Origin: Cyanobium sp. CACIAM 14
GTDB lineage: Bacteria > Cyanobacteriota > Cyanobacteriia > PCC-6307 > Cyanobiaceae
NCBI GenBank assembly: GCA_000708525.1
Contig: JMRP01000001.1
Span: forward strand, 1 to 64,000
Direction of reading: 5' to 3'
DNA length: 64,000 nucleotides
Shown: positions 19,582 to 29,912 of the stretch, piece by piece
Numbering within the stretch: position 1 is the stretch's first letter
How the letters are laid out: every line of letters begins with the position of its first letter
Position numbers and translations under genes: made by a program
Notes under the pieces: model-generated
The model's database searches: none
The model's input: the letters and a program-made list of their open reading frames with translations, nothing else
Told to the model about the DNA's origin: nothing

Positions 19582-22500
19582 ATGTCAGCACTGAGTATTC
19601 GCGGCACTGTGTCGCTCAAGGGAGCGGATTATCCGATCGCAGGAGTTCGAGTGATCGCCAGCATGTGTGAACAAGGTTCGCCGGCGTCCGCGGCTTCGTC
19701 TTCTCGTTCCCACCGGCTTGAGCTGGGACGCGCGGAAAGCGTCAGTGATGGAAGCTTCGTGATTGAAACCAGACCGAGTGATGAGCGTATTTCAAGATGG
19801 CTTTGTGCGTTGAGAAGTTGTGACGAGTTCAAATTCCAACTCACGCTCATGGACTGCGACGGGACTGTGTTTCGCGAGACGAAACCCATGTCATGGCGTG
19901 AGGACTATTCGATTCAATTGCAGATCACGGAGTCGCGACAGGCGTTACCGCACGATGCCTGGGCCAGTGCAGGGAAGCGCATGTTCGATTCTCAAACGGT
20001 GCGGCTGGATCAAGTCGCGTACGAACTCACGGCGCTTGCGCCGCTTGGGCTGTTCCGCGACTGGACGGTGGTGCGGCGAATCGCTCTGCTGGGGAATCTG
20101 GAGCAGGCGTTTCTGGATCCGCAAGGCGTCTTTGAGAAGGCGGGGGTGAAGGTCCGGTTTCACCGGTTCGAGACACAGGCGGAATTGGAGAGCCTTCGCG
20201 AGGAGATACGGCGAAATCCTGCGCGCGACTTGCTCGACGCGCTCGTCGAATCGGAGCGGCGGGCAACTGCAGCGATGGATCTCCATGACGCTGATTCCTA
20301 CATCGATACGACGTCGCTGGGTCACGGCAACGTGCTTGGCGGGGTGAATCGGCTGATCGATGCCGGCATCCGCATTCGAGACGAACTCGACAAGTTGTTC
20401 CCTTGGCTCAAAACGCCGCTCACCGGTTACCGGGACTATCTCCGCGACCGTTGGCTGGAAAATCAGCGCATCGTGCATCAACTCGGCGGCGGCGATGTCA
20501 CGGTCGCACCACCCTCGGTGTTTTATGCGCGGCTGAAAAATCGCTTTCACCAGGACTTTGAAACGCACGACACGACCACACAGCCTGCGAATCGGCTGCT
20601 GATTCCCATTCTGTCAAGAATCCTGACTGCGTCTGCTGGCAGCGCCTACGGCTTCGGTCTCGCACCGGCAGCGATCCCGGCTCAAGGCGAAATGAGCGAC
20701 CGAGATTACCTCGATTCGCTGATCACGCTTAGTGGAGAGTCTCTTCATGAACTTGAGAATCGCTACCGGCTGAACCTGCAGCGTTCGGATATCGAGACGA
20801 GCAATCCTGTGCAGCAGAATATCGATACCCTGCAGCGATTTTTCACGGACAGTTTCCAGAGCGTTGATGATCCGTTCCCGGCCACCCCGGATCGCATAGC
20901 GGGCAATCCGGAATTGCTCATCGTCAGATTTCCCGACGAAGCGGCCGGGCCGTTTTTCCTCGAATTCGAGGAATGGCTCGCGCGGGAGGAGCCGTTCTAT
21001 CCGGAGAATTTCTTCGATCCCCGCGCGACCTACCATTGGACACTGATCGAGCGCATCCAAAAAACCCACGATATCGTGTGGACGAACTCGATTTCACTCT
21101 CGGCATTTCTCGATCTCGGAAAAACAGCGAAGGCGAAGTTCGATGCCAGTTCAGGATCATATGATCACAAAGCGGCCAAGTGGCAGTGGCTTCGAAATCA
21201 CGTCGAATTGTGGGAGCTGATCAGTGATGCGAACAACAGCGCCGCATCGCTCAACTATGCCTTCGCCGATCAGAAATACAGCATGGCGCTTGATTGGGTA
21301 ACGAAGCTGCGCGCGTTCGCTGGAAGTTCGGATGCGGCGTGGCAATATGACCCGAGTAAGTTTGCGAAGGCTCAGAAAAATGCTGACGTCAGTACGATCG
21401 AAAAACTTGATGAATTCGAGCACTCCTACTGGCAGTTCTTCGGGCAGCATTATGATTCCAGCATTCAAGGCGTAATCAGCGATCTGCTGGCCAGCAACAC
21501 GGAGATTTCAGACGAATGGTGGGGGAAACCCGAAGCCCCATTCAACTGGCCCGGCCATAGACGAGAACTCCGCTACCTTCTGGACTACTTGCAATATCGT
21601 TACCTGCCTTCGTGTATCTCCGAAGTGCGACTTGCGATCGGTAACTACGCGGATGCCGTCCGGCAATTGCTCGGTCCTGCCCGCTTCAATGTTTTTGCTG
21701 CCGGTCCAAAAGCACCCGTGTTTCCCATCACGACTGTCGGTGGTGTCATTCAGCATTTCACCGATGGACCGTTGCCCTATGCAACGAATTCGAACAGGTC
21801 GGTTATTGCGAATCCGTTGCCTCCTACGGCTGCACCGAGCAACCGCGCAGAGATCGGCTATTTCAGGCTGAAGCTGGGTAACGCCATGCTGGAGTGGGCG
21901 GACGCGCTCTATCGTACGAATCAGCCCGACAGCATCATGCGGGCCAGAGAACTCTACAAGGGCGTTCTCTTTCTCCATGGCGAAGATCCCGAGATCACGC
22001 CTCTATGGCCACAGCGTGACCAGCATCCACTTCCCTTTCCGCAGCCATGGTTTAGGAGAGAACGGAATCCGGCAATCGTCGGCCAGGTGAATCGCGCTCG
22101 GCTCGGTTTTACGCAGATCAACGCTGGCTTGAATTACTACGGAGCCTCGCCCGCGGTGGTGCCGCCCGTGCGCTATCGCGTGTTGAAGGAAGCGGCAGAT
22201 CGCTTTGCTGCCGGAGCGCGCGGGGCCCAGAGCGATTTCCTGAACTACATGCAGCAGCTCGACACGCTGACCGTGAACGAGATGCAGGCACGCACCATGG
22301 TCGCCAAGGCGAACGCCGCAATCTCCATCGCGCAGGAGCAGCAACAGATCGCTGAGTTCAATGTCGGCGAAGCGCAGAAGCAGGTCGATGCGATCAACTC
22401 ACAGATCGCAGCAAAGAAGGCAGAGATAGCGAAAAAGGATGAATTCTTTGAACAGTTCAAGGATTTTGCCGCAGGCATGAAGGATTCGGTGACGAATCTC

Positions 22501-24081
22501 GGCGAGCTGGCGTTCAATGGTGAATCCGATCCCGCGCCAGCCAGCGCGACGCAACTTTCCACCAGCGATGTCCTGAGTCTGGGGTTCAAGGTGGGCACCG
22601 CAAGCAACATGCTCGGAGCCGGTGCCTCCGCGCTCAGCGGAGCGGCTGGAGTGGCTGGGCCGTTCGGTGCCTTCTTGTATGCAGGCGTCAGCTCAATGCA
22701 GTCTTTGGCAGACGGTATTGCCAAGCGTGGCAGCGAATTGGCGCAGTTGCAGAGTGTCGCGCTGCCTGCCGCGAAGGCTCTCGTTGATCTGAAGAGACGC
22801 GATGTGACAATCGCGCAGCTTTCCCAGGCAATCGCGCAAGCCGACGCGAAACTTGGCTCCGATCTGCTTGTATTTTACGCGCAGAGATATTTGAATCGCT
22901 CCTTCCTCGTGTCGATGGCTGACTTTTCAAGTCGCTTGATGCGCCGATACCTTGATCTCGCTGGCCGCACCGGCTGGCTAGCCGAACGTGCTCTCGCCTT
23001 CGAACAGGACCGCGACCACACCATCATCGCGTTTGATTATTTTCCGCGTGCCCGCCTTGGTGTGTCTGGTGCGGATTTGCTCCAGCTTCATCTTGCGGAA
23101 CTTGAAGCCGCGCGCATCCAGGGGCTCACGCAGACGATCCCAGTGAAGCAGACTATCAGTCTTGTTCGCGATTTTCCGGTCGCTTTCGGCCAGCTCAAGA
23201 AATCCGGCGCTTGCACATTTGCAACCAGCGAAACACCGCTGCGCCTCGTCTATCCCGGAGTCTATGGCTACCGTGTCCGCAACGTTACCATCGCCGCCAG
23301 TTACACCTCGGCAATCCAGCCGCATCGCGGCCTGATTTCGAACCAGGGCATCTCGCTCGTCAGTCGAGACAAGGTTGGATCCGTACACACGTTGGTGCGT
23401 TATCCCGATGCACTGCCGCTTTCGGAGTTTCGCATGAGAGAAGACATGTGGATCTTTGATCTACCTGATGAAACCCTTCTTCCGTTTGAGGGCAGTGGCA
23501 TAGAGACGGTGTGGGAGCTGACCCTTTCAAGGATCGGAAATGCGAATGGCTTCGACACACTCGCCGATGTTCTCATCACCTTTGACATGCGCGCAAGTTA
23601 TTCCGCGTATCTTGAGAAAGAACACATGGCCGCATTGCCAGTGTCCGCGAATCGCTCGTTGCTCGTTTCTGCCAACGCCAACAATCCCGGTGCGATCGCA
23701 AACTTCCGCGCCCATGGCGGCAAGGTCAGCCTCGTCTTCGATCTCGCGAAAGCTGCAAAGAACAAGAACGAGACGGCGCGTACAACTCTGAACTTCGTGA
23801 TCATCGCCGTGGGCGCCGATGATCCCACATTCAACGCCACGTTCAGTTCGACTGCGCCCGCGCAAATCATTGCGATCTCGTTTGAGAAAGGCATCGCACT
23901 CTCCAACGGCGGCGTTCTCTCGGACGGTAATGGCGGCGTGCCACTGCCGCTCAATCAATTCATCGGGCTCGATACCGATCAGATGTTCAAACTGGAGATC
24001 GACTCCGGGTTGAATCCTGGCATTCATCTAAAAAACCTGCGCGAGATAATGTTGCTGGTTGAATATGAGGCGACGTTCTAA
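19582..24081 (+). CDS. Tc toxin subunit A-related protein (orphan TcA-like)
   Basis: A 1,499-residue protein whose C-terminal half matches the layout of Tc-toxin A subunits. Residues ~1-115 form a beta-sandwich-like (transthyretin/carboxypeptidase-regulatory) domain; ~120-740 are mostly helical. EIGYFRLKLGNAMLEWADAL followed by YRTNQPDSIMRARELYKGV (758-795) resembles the conserved helix pair of TcA. Residues ~890-1095 are two long helices around a Gly/Ala-rich hydrophobic segment (1001-1037), as in the TcA channel. VSGADLLQLHLAELE (1161-1175), LVYPGVYGYRVRNVTI (1222-1237) and LLPFEGSGIETVWEL (1299-1313) match the TcB-binding region motifs; ~150 further residues follow. There is no signal peptide. 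TcA subunits are usually ~2,500 residues, so this is short. Codon use is visibly more AT-rich than neighbours. No TcB/TcC partner is nearby. Confidence 0.85.
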   Translation: MSALSIRGTVSLKGADYPIAGVRVIASMCEQGSPASAASSSRSHRLELGRAESVSDGSFVIETRPSDERISRWLCALRSCDEFKFQLTLMDCDGTVFRETKPMSWREDYSIQLQITESRQALPHDAWASAGKRMFDSQTVRLDQVAYELTALAPLGLFRDWTVVRRIALLGNLEQAFLDPQGVFEKAGVKVRFHRFETQAELESLREEIRRNPARDLLDALVESERRATAAMDLHDADSYIDTTSLGHGNVLGGVNRLIDAGIRIRDELDKLFPWLKTPLTGYRDYLRDRWLENQRIVHQLGGGDVTVAPPSVFYARLKNRFHQDFETHDTTTQPANRLLIPILSRILTASAGSAYGFGLAPAAIPAQGEMSDRDYLDSLITLSGESLHELENRYRLNLQRSDIETSNPVQQNIDTLQRFFTDSFQSVDDPFPATPDRIAGNPELLIVRFPDEAAGPFFLEFEEWLAREEPFYPENFFDPRATYHWTLIERIQKTHDIVWTNSISLSAFLDLGKTAKAKFDASSGSYDHKAAKWQWLRNHVELWELISDANNSAASLNYAFADQKYSMALDWVTKLRAFAGSSDAAWQYDPSKFAKAQKNADVSTIEKLDEFEHSYWQFFGQHYDSSIQGVISDLLASNTEISDEWWGKPEAPFNWPGHRRELRYLLDYLQYRYLPSCISEVRLAIGNYADAVRQLLGPARFNVFAAGPKAPVFPITTVGGVIQHFTDGPLPYATNSNRSVIANPLPPTAAPSNRAEIGYFRLKLGNAMLEWADALYRTNQPDSIMRARELYKGVLFLHGEDPEITPLWPQRDQHPLPFPQPWFRRERNPAIVGQVNRARLGFTQINAGLNYYGASPAVVPPVRYRVLKEAADRFAAGARGAQSDFLNYMQQLDTLTVNEMQARTMVAKANAAISIAQEQQQIAEFNVGEAQKQVDAINSQIAAKKAEIAKKDEFFEQFKDFAAGMKDSVTNLGELAFNGESDPAPASATQLSTSDVLSLGFKVGTASNMLGAGASALSGAAGVAGPFGAFLYAGVSSMQSLADGIAKRGSELAQLQSVALPAAKALVDLKRRDVTIAQLSQAIAQADAKLGSDLLVFYAQRYLNRSFLVSMADFSSRLMRRYLDLAGRTGWLAERALAFEQDRDHTIIAFDYFPRARLGVSGADLLQLHLAELEAARIQGLTQTIPVKQTISLVRDFPVAFGQLKKSGACTFATSETPLRLVYPGVYGYRVRNVTIAASYTSAIQPHRGLISNQGISLVSRDKVGSVHTLVRYPDALPLSEFRMREDMWIFDLPDETLLPFEGSGIETVWELTLSRIGNANGFDTLADVLITFDMRASYSAYLEKEHMAALPVSANRSLLVSANANNPGAIANFRAHGGKVSLVFDLAKAAKNKNETARTTLNFVIIAVGADDPTFNATFSSTAPAQIIAISFEKGIALSNGGVLSDGNGGVPLPLNQFIGLDTDQMFKLEIDSGLNPGIHLKNLREIMLLVEYEATF

Positions 24082-24363
24082 TCGGCCATGCTCTCCCCAG
24101 GGTCTGCTCTCACTGGGTCAAGAATGACCTTGAGCTGACAGACTCCAGCGCGGAAGAACATGAACTGGCAGGCTTCGTGAAGCTCCGACTGACTTTCTCA
24201 CGATGAGTCATGATGCCTGTGGGATCGCATCTCCAACAGTGCCGTGGACTCTGGATAGGTCTCTGGGGTCGCGACACGACCGTTCTGCCCATCGTTCTGC
24301 TGACCTCCAGAGAGCCCATTTCCGGTCCACGTCTCCCAGTTGTTGACAGCCGCACCGCCCGCC
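24082..24363. other. Right flank of the TcA-like insert, no gene seen
   Basis: About 280 bp between the end of the TcA-like gene and the stop of the next minus-strand gene. Only short open frames occur. A minus-strand frame reading NNWETWTGNGLSGGQQNDG looks protein-like but is fused to antisense of the neighbouring gene and could be a gene remnant. No terminator with a T-tract and no repeat matching the left flank was found by eye. Confidence 0.35.
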
Positions 24364-25251
24364 TCAGATCTCGGCGGCCGCCCGCTCCACCAGCCGCCGG
24401 GCCACCGCCTGCACACCGGTGTGCTGGTAAGTGTCGGTGAAGGCATCGAGGAAGGTGGCGAGCTGCTGGAAGCTCCCCTGCCAGGGGCCCAGGGCGGATT
24501 CGAGCGCCTGCACGGCCTTCTGGCCTGTGAGACCCAGTTCGCCCACAAACCCACCGGCCCAGCTGCCCCAGGTGCCCGCGGCCTGGCGCAGGAAGCCCAG
24601 GTGGGCCTCGTCTCCCCGGCCGGGCAGCATCCCGGCGAGGGCGCCGTAGGCCGGGGCCTGGCGCAGCTCGCGGCCGCCCACCCGGCCCAGCAGAGCATCG
24701 AGCTGCTGCAGGGCCTGATCGCCCAGTGGCAGCAGGGCGTCGAAGCACACCAGGGCGGCCATGCGCACCCGCGCTTCGCCGGCATACTCCCGCAGGGCGG
24801 CGGCGAAGTCGCCGAAGCTGTCCCCCGGCAGGCCGTTCACCTGGGTGAAGGCCAGCATCTCGGCGGCCACCTTCAGGCTCAGGTCCACGGCCTGCAGCGT
24901 CTCGCTGGCGGGCGTCAGGTCGGCGAGGCGTTTCACCAGCGGCAGCGCCCCGCCTAGGTTGGCAAGGATCCTCAGGGATCCCGTGGCCTTCTGCGAGCGG
25001 TTCACGGCGTCATAGAGGCTCAGCGCCCGGCCGTATCCCTCATGCCGGGCCCGACTGAGGGCATCGGCGCGCTCGCGCACGCGGCGGATCAGATCGGCAT
25101 CCTCGCTGCCGAGCACCTCGGCGATCAACGCCTCCGGACTGGTCTGGTTGTGCCAGCCACCGGGAACAAGCGTGCTGATGCCCTTGATCGCCAGCACCGT
25201 CAGGTTGCGGCGGGGCAGGCGTTCGAGGCGCTCGAGAACGGTGGCGCTCAT
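24364..25251 (-). CDS. Conserved hypothetical helical protein
   Basis: A 295-residue, mostly helical, soluble protein starting MSATVLERLERLPRRNL. It has an N-terminal LTVLAIKGISTLVPGGW segment and long Ala/Leu-rich amphipathic helices. No catalytic motif or named family was recognised. It overlaps the upstream 187-residue gene by ATGA and belongs to the minus-strand run downstream of por, so a link to chlorophyll or membrane functions is possible but unproven. Confidence 0.75.
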   Translation of the reverse strand: MSATVLERLERLPRRNLTVLAIKGISTLVPGGWHNQTSPEALIAEVLGSEDADLIRRVRERADALSRARHEGYGRALSLYDAVNRSQKATGSLRILANLGGALPLVKRLADLTPASETLQAVDLSLKVAAEMLAFTQVNGLPGDSFGDFAAALREYAGEARVRMAALVCFDALLPLGDQALQQLDALLGRVGGRELRQAPAYGALAGMLPGRGDEAHLGFLRQAAGTWGSWAGGFVGELGLTGQKAVQALESALGPWQGSFQQLATFLDAFTDTYQHTGVQAVARRLVERAAAEI

Positions 25252-25811
25252 GCCGAGGGAGCCAGGACGGGTTCGAGGGCAGGTGCCGACGCAGGCGCCA
25301 GCCGCTCCTTGGCAGTGGCAGCGGGCTCGAGCGCCGCCAGCCCACGGAGGTCGAAGGCTCCCAGCAGGTCGTGGCGACTCCCCGCATCCAGCCCTTCGCC
25401 CTGGCCGATCACCTTCACCTGGAACCGGTCCGCCACGAGCAGGGCACTGGCCTGGCTGCCCTGCTCCACCAGGGGCCAGCCCTGGAGGCGTTCGGGCGCG
25501 GCGCGGAACTTCTCCCTTGCCTCCGGTGCCGTTAGCATGTCGGAGATCGAGAGCAGGGCCTTGATCTGATCCCCCTGCCGCAGCCTTGCCTGGCTGAACC
25601 CCCGCTTCTCCTGGGTGAACACGAGTTGCTCACCTGGCTCGGGCTTCGGGAACAGGCGGTTGAAGGCGGTGCCGTTGACCACCTGGGCGCTGGGGACGTC
25701 GCCCACGGTGCCGCCCGGCAGCCAGGAGCGGAACGGCAGAAAGAGAATGGCACCGACGAGCAGCGCTGCGATCAGCAGCAGTCCAAGCCCCCAGCGCAGC
25801 AGGCGTGCCAT
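25248..25811 (-). CDS. Membrane-anchored hypothetical protein
   Basis: A 187-residue protein with a single N-terminal membrane segment (about residues 5-26, LRWGLGLLLIAALLVGAILF) and a periplasmic or lumenal domain. An Ala/Pro-rich tail follows. A conserved-looking core is NRLFPKPEPGEQLVFTQEK then LLSISDMLTAPEAREKF. No family was recognised. It starts 4 nt after the por stop and overlaps the next gene by ATGA, so the three are likely co-transcribed. Confidence 0.75.
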   Translation of the reverse strand: MARLLRWGLGLLLIAALLVGAILFLPFRSWLPGGTVGDVPSAQVVNGTAFNRLFPKPEPGEQLVFTQEKRGFSQARLRQGDQIKALLSISDMLTAPEAREKFRAAPERLQGWPLVEQGSQASALLVADRFQVKVIGQGEGLDAGSRHDLLGAFDLRGLAALEPAATAKERLAPASAPALEPVLAPSA

Positions 25812-25815
25812 TCGT

Positions 25816-27467
<1,652 letters not shown>

Positions 27468-27540
27468 CTGAGACAAGGCTGCGAACGCCCCGCTTGTAGC
27501 AGCCTCCCCAGTCCCTGCCAAGGGAGGAGTGGCGGAAGCT

Positions 27541-27690
27541 TCAGGCTTTGTAGAGGCTGAAGCAGAGGCGCACGGCCAGCACCCCGGCATGGGCGGCGAC
27601 GACGAGGGCGATCAGCACTTCGGCCTGGTTGATCGGGGTGACCATGTCCTTGGCGGTGATGGTGAATGAACCGACCCATTCTTCGGCCAT
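27541..27690 (-). CDS. 49-residue single-span membrane protein
   Basis: A short frame, ATG at 27690 to TGA at 27541, encodes MAEEWVGSFTITAKDMVTPI followed by a hydrophobic helix NQAEVLIALVVAAHAGVLAV and the tail RLCFSLYKA. The single membrane span, charged ends and location beside crr6 and por resemble small subunits of thylakoid complexes. It does not match PsaM, PsbF, PetM or NdhP as remembered. Its start is only 46 bp from the divergent crr6 start. Protein character and position support a real gene; the function is unknown. Confidence 0.7.
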   Translation of the reverse strand: MAEEWVGSFTITAKDMVTPINQAEVLIALVVAAHAGVLAVRLCFSLYKA

Positions 27691-27736
27691 CGGCAGCTAC
27701 GGTCCAGCCTGCGGCCCTGCCCTGTCACAGCTCTTG

Positions 27737-28222
27737 ATGGCGCCTCCTCCCTGCAGCGAGCCCCTGACGGTCACCGCCGCCCATGTCCGCGGTCTCGATC
27801 TCTCCCCCCTGGCCCCTCTGGCGGCGATGGCCCCGGCCGCGCTGCTGACCGACGCCGCCGGCCTGGCGATCGGCTTCGACTGGCCGAGGGACCCGGACGA
27901 TCCCCGCGAGCTCTCCGAGATCCCGGAGCTGCGGCTGTGGAGCCTGCGGGCCGATGCGCTCCATCCCTGGCTGCCCCTGGTACTGGAGCGCAGCGATGGC
28001 CAGCTCACCCGGCACGTGGCGATGCTCCTTCCCCACGGCTTCAGCCGCAGCGAGGGGATCCGCTTCGCCCCCGAGAGCCTGGAGCTGTGGATCACTCACC
28101 GCCTCTTTCTGCTCGACCACTGGGCCACCGCCGCCGGCCTCGAATGCCGGGCCAACCTGGGTCAGATGGCCGCGGTGCTGGGTTACGAGCTCGATCCAGG
28201 CTTCTGGAGCGCGATTCCCTGA
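27737..28222 (+). CDS. crr6: CRR6-family NdhI maturation factor
   Basis: A 161-residue protein of the chlororespiratory-reduction-6 family (DUF1817), required in plants and cyanobacteria for maturation of the NdhI subunit of the photosynthetic NDH-1 complex. Signature stretches are ELSEIPELRLWSLRADAL, HPWLPLVLERSDGQLTRHVA and MLLPHGFSRSEGIRFAPESL then ELWITHRLFLLD. The ATG at 27737 gives MAPPPCSEPLTV; the frame is open further upstream but into the divergent promoter region. Its 3' end overlaps the convergent TauE-like gene by 40 nt. Confidence 0.85.
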   Translation: MAPPPCSEPLTVTAAHVRGLDLSPLAPLAAMAPAALLTDAAGLAIGFDWPRDPDDPRELSEIPELRLWSLRADALHPWLPLVLERSDGQLTRHVAMLLPHGFSRSEGIRFAPESLELWITHRLFLLDHWATAAGLECRANLGQMAAVLGYELDPGFWSAIP

Positions 28223-28995
28223 CCGTCGAGCCAGAGGCCTACGGCCCGCCGGCCGCTGTCGGCCGCCAGCACCAGGGTGATGGCGCGCAGCATCCACACC
28301 AGCCGCTCCTCTTTCACCCGCTCCAGGCGGGCCGCTGACCACTGGGCCGCCAGGGCGGCGGTCCCCCCCAGCACGAGGCCCACCAGGGCGTTCGCCCGGC
28401 CATCCACCAGAAAGGCCGCCGAGGCGCTGCAGGAGGAGGCGAGCACCGCCAGGGTGCTGTAGCGGACTGCCCCGTGAACCGGCATCCCCAGCATCCGCAC
28501 CATCACCGGCACCATCACCAGACCGCCTCCCACCCCCAGCAGCCCGGCCGCAACGCCCGCCAGGGCACCGACGAGGGCCATGGCCGGCGGGCTGACGGCG
28601 TCCGCTCCGCTCTCGCGGTCCAGCTGGCTGCGGGGGGTGATCAGTCCGGTGAGCAGGGCGTAGAGCAGAGCCTGGAGGCTGAGCAGATGCCAGCCGGCAA
28701 GGGCCTGGCCCATGTGGCTGAACAGGGCGGCCGAGAGGGCGGCCCCGGCGGCGATCGCCATCCCTCCCGGCCAGCTCAGCCGTCCGCTGCGGACGTGGGC
28801 GAGGGTGCCTCCGAGGGTGGTGGGCACGATGGCCAGCGTGCTGGTGGCCAGGGCCTGGTGGGGCGTCAGCCCGAGCAGCAGCAGCACGGGGGAGAAGATC
28901 AGCCCGCCGCCGATGCCCAGCAGGCCGGAAAGCAGGCCGGCCAGCAGCCCCAGGGGAAGCAGGGGCAGCAGACTCGGGATCAGGGTCGCCGGCAT
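28183..28995 (-). CDS. TauE/SafE-family membrane transporter
   Basis: A 270-residue polytopic membrane protein with about eight hydrophobic segments in two repeats. Each repeat carries a Gly-rich motif: GLLGIGGGLIFSP near residue 24 and GLLGVGGGLVMVP near residue 150. The family exports or imports organosulfur or sulfite-like anions, but the substrate cannot be deduced. It converges on crr6, overlapping its end, and is divergent from the lipoate ligase-like gene with starts about 20 bp apart. Confidence 0.85.
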   Translation of the reverse strand: MPATLIPSLLPLLPLGLLAGLLSGLLGIGGGLIFSPVLLLLGLTPHQALATSTLAIVPTTLGGTLAHVRSGRLSWPGGMAIAAGAALSAALFSHMGQALAGWHLLSLQALLYALLTGLITPRSQLDRESGADAVSPPAMALVGALAGVAAGLLGVGGGLVMVPVMVRMLGMPVHGAVRYSTLAVLASSCSASAAFLVDGRANALVGLVLGGTAALAAQWSAARLERVKEERLVWMLRAITLVLAADSGRRAVGLWLDGQGIALQKPGSSS

Positions 28996-29015
28996 CGATG
29001 GTCCCAGGGAGCCCC

Positions 29016-29912
29016 ATGACAGCGCCGGCCCTTCGCCCCGTCCAGCCAGCCGCCCCGATGCGCTGGATCCCGTCCTGCCGGCTGGGGGGTGCCTGGCAGA
29101 TGGCCATCGATGCCTGGCTGCTCGACCGCTCCCTGGCGGCGGCGGATCCCCTCGGCCAGGTCAGCCCCTCCGCTCCCATCCGGCCGGTTTCGGTGCCGGT
29201 GTTCCGGCTCTACCGCTGGGCGCGTCCCACGCTCTCGTTGGGCTGGCACCAGCGGCGGCTGGAGCCCCACTGGATGGAGCTGGCCCGACGGGGACGGATC
29301 GATCTGGTGCGCAGGCCGAGTGGCGGCCGGGCGGTGCTGCACGGAACCGACCTCACCTACGCCCTGGTGTGGCCCCGGCCACGGGGCAGCCGCTCCGAGG
29401 TCTACGGCCGGGCCCTGCAGTGGCTCGTCCACGCCTTCGCCGCCATGGGCCTGCCCCTGCGCACTGGTCAGCGTGCCGCCGGAGCGCAGCGCAGCAGTTG
29501 CTTCGCCACCGCCACGGTCGCCGACCTGGTGCACGACGGGGGCGCCAAGCGGGTGGGCAGTGCCCAGCTGTGGCGGGGCGGCCATCTCCTCCAGCACGGC
29601 TCGATCCAGCTGGCGCCCTGCCCGAGCCTCTGGCGGGAGGTGTTCGGAGCCGACCCTCCCCCGCTCGATCCCCTGCCTCTCGAGGGGGAGGCGCTCGAGG
29701 AGCATCTGCGGCGATCCGCGCTTCGCTGGCTGCCCATGGACAACGGCGGTGAGGGGGCCACGGGCCAGGGGTCCGAGGACTCTCTGCCCCCGGAGACGCC
29801 TCTGAGCGCCGCGGAACTGGCCTTGATCGCCCCCACCCTTAGCCATTACCGACCCACCTGGCCGTTCGGGGGCGTCACGTCCCCGGAACTGACCATGCCC
29901 CGGGCCACCTGA
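29016..29912 (+). CDS. Lipoate/octanoyl protein ligase-like protein (LplA/LipB superfamily)
   Basis: A 298-residue protein of the biotin/lipoate ligase fold. LYRWARPTLSLGWHQ, the substrate-loop motif VRRPSGGRAVLHGTDLTYAL and the catalytic-Lys region GGAKRVGSAQLWRGGHLLQH then GSI are all visible. It should attach or transfer an octanoyl/lipoyl group to E2 or GcvH proteins. ATG at 29016 was preferred; starts at 28998 and 29058 are possible. The C-terminal ~50 residues are low complexity and run past the start of the convergent site-2 protease's 3' end, overlapping it by 67 nt. Confidence 0.82.
   Translation: MTAPALRPVQPAAPMRWIPSCRLGGAWQMAIDAWLLDRSLAAADPLGQVSPSAPIRPVSVPVFRLYRWARPTLSLGWHQRRLEPHWMELARRGRIDLVRRPSGGRAVLHGTDLTYALVWPRPRGSRSEVYGRALQWLVHAFAAMGLPLRTGQRAAGAQRSSCFATATVADLVHDGGAKRVGSAQLWRGGHLLQHGSIQLAPCPSLWREVFGADPPPLDPLPLEGEALEEHLRRSALRWLPMDNGGEGATGQGSEDSLPPETPLSAAELALIAPTLSHYRPTWPFGGVTSPELTMPRAT

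Noticed and set aside
19052..19591. 179-codon minus-strand frame upstream of the TcA-like gene
   Set aside because: No motif, odd composition and overlap with the start of the large gene; more likely non-coding.
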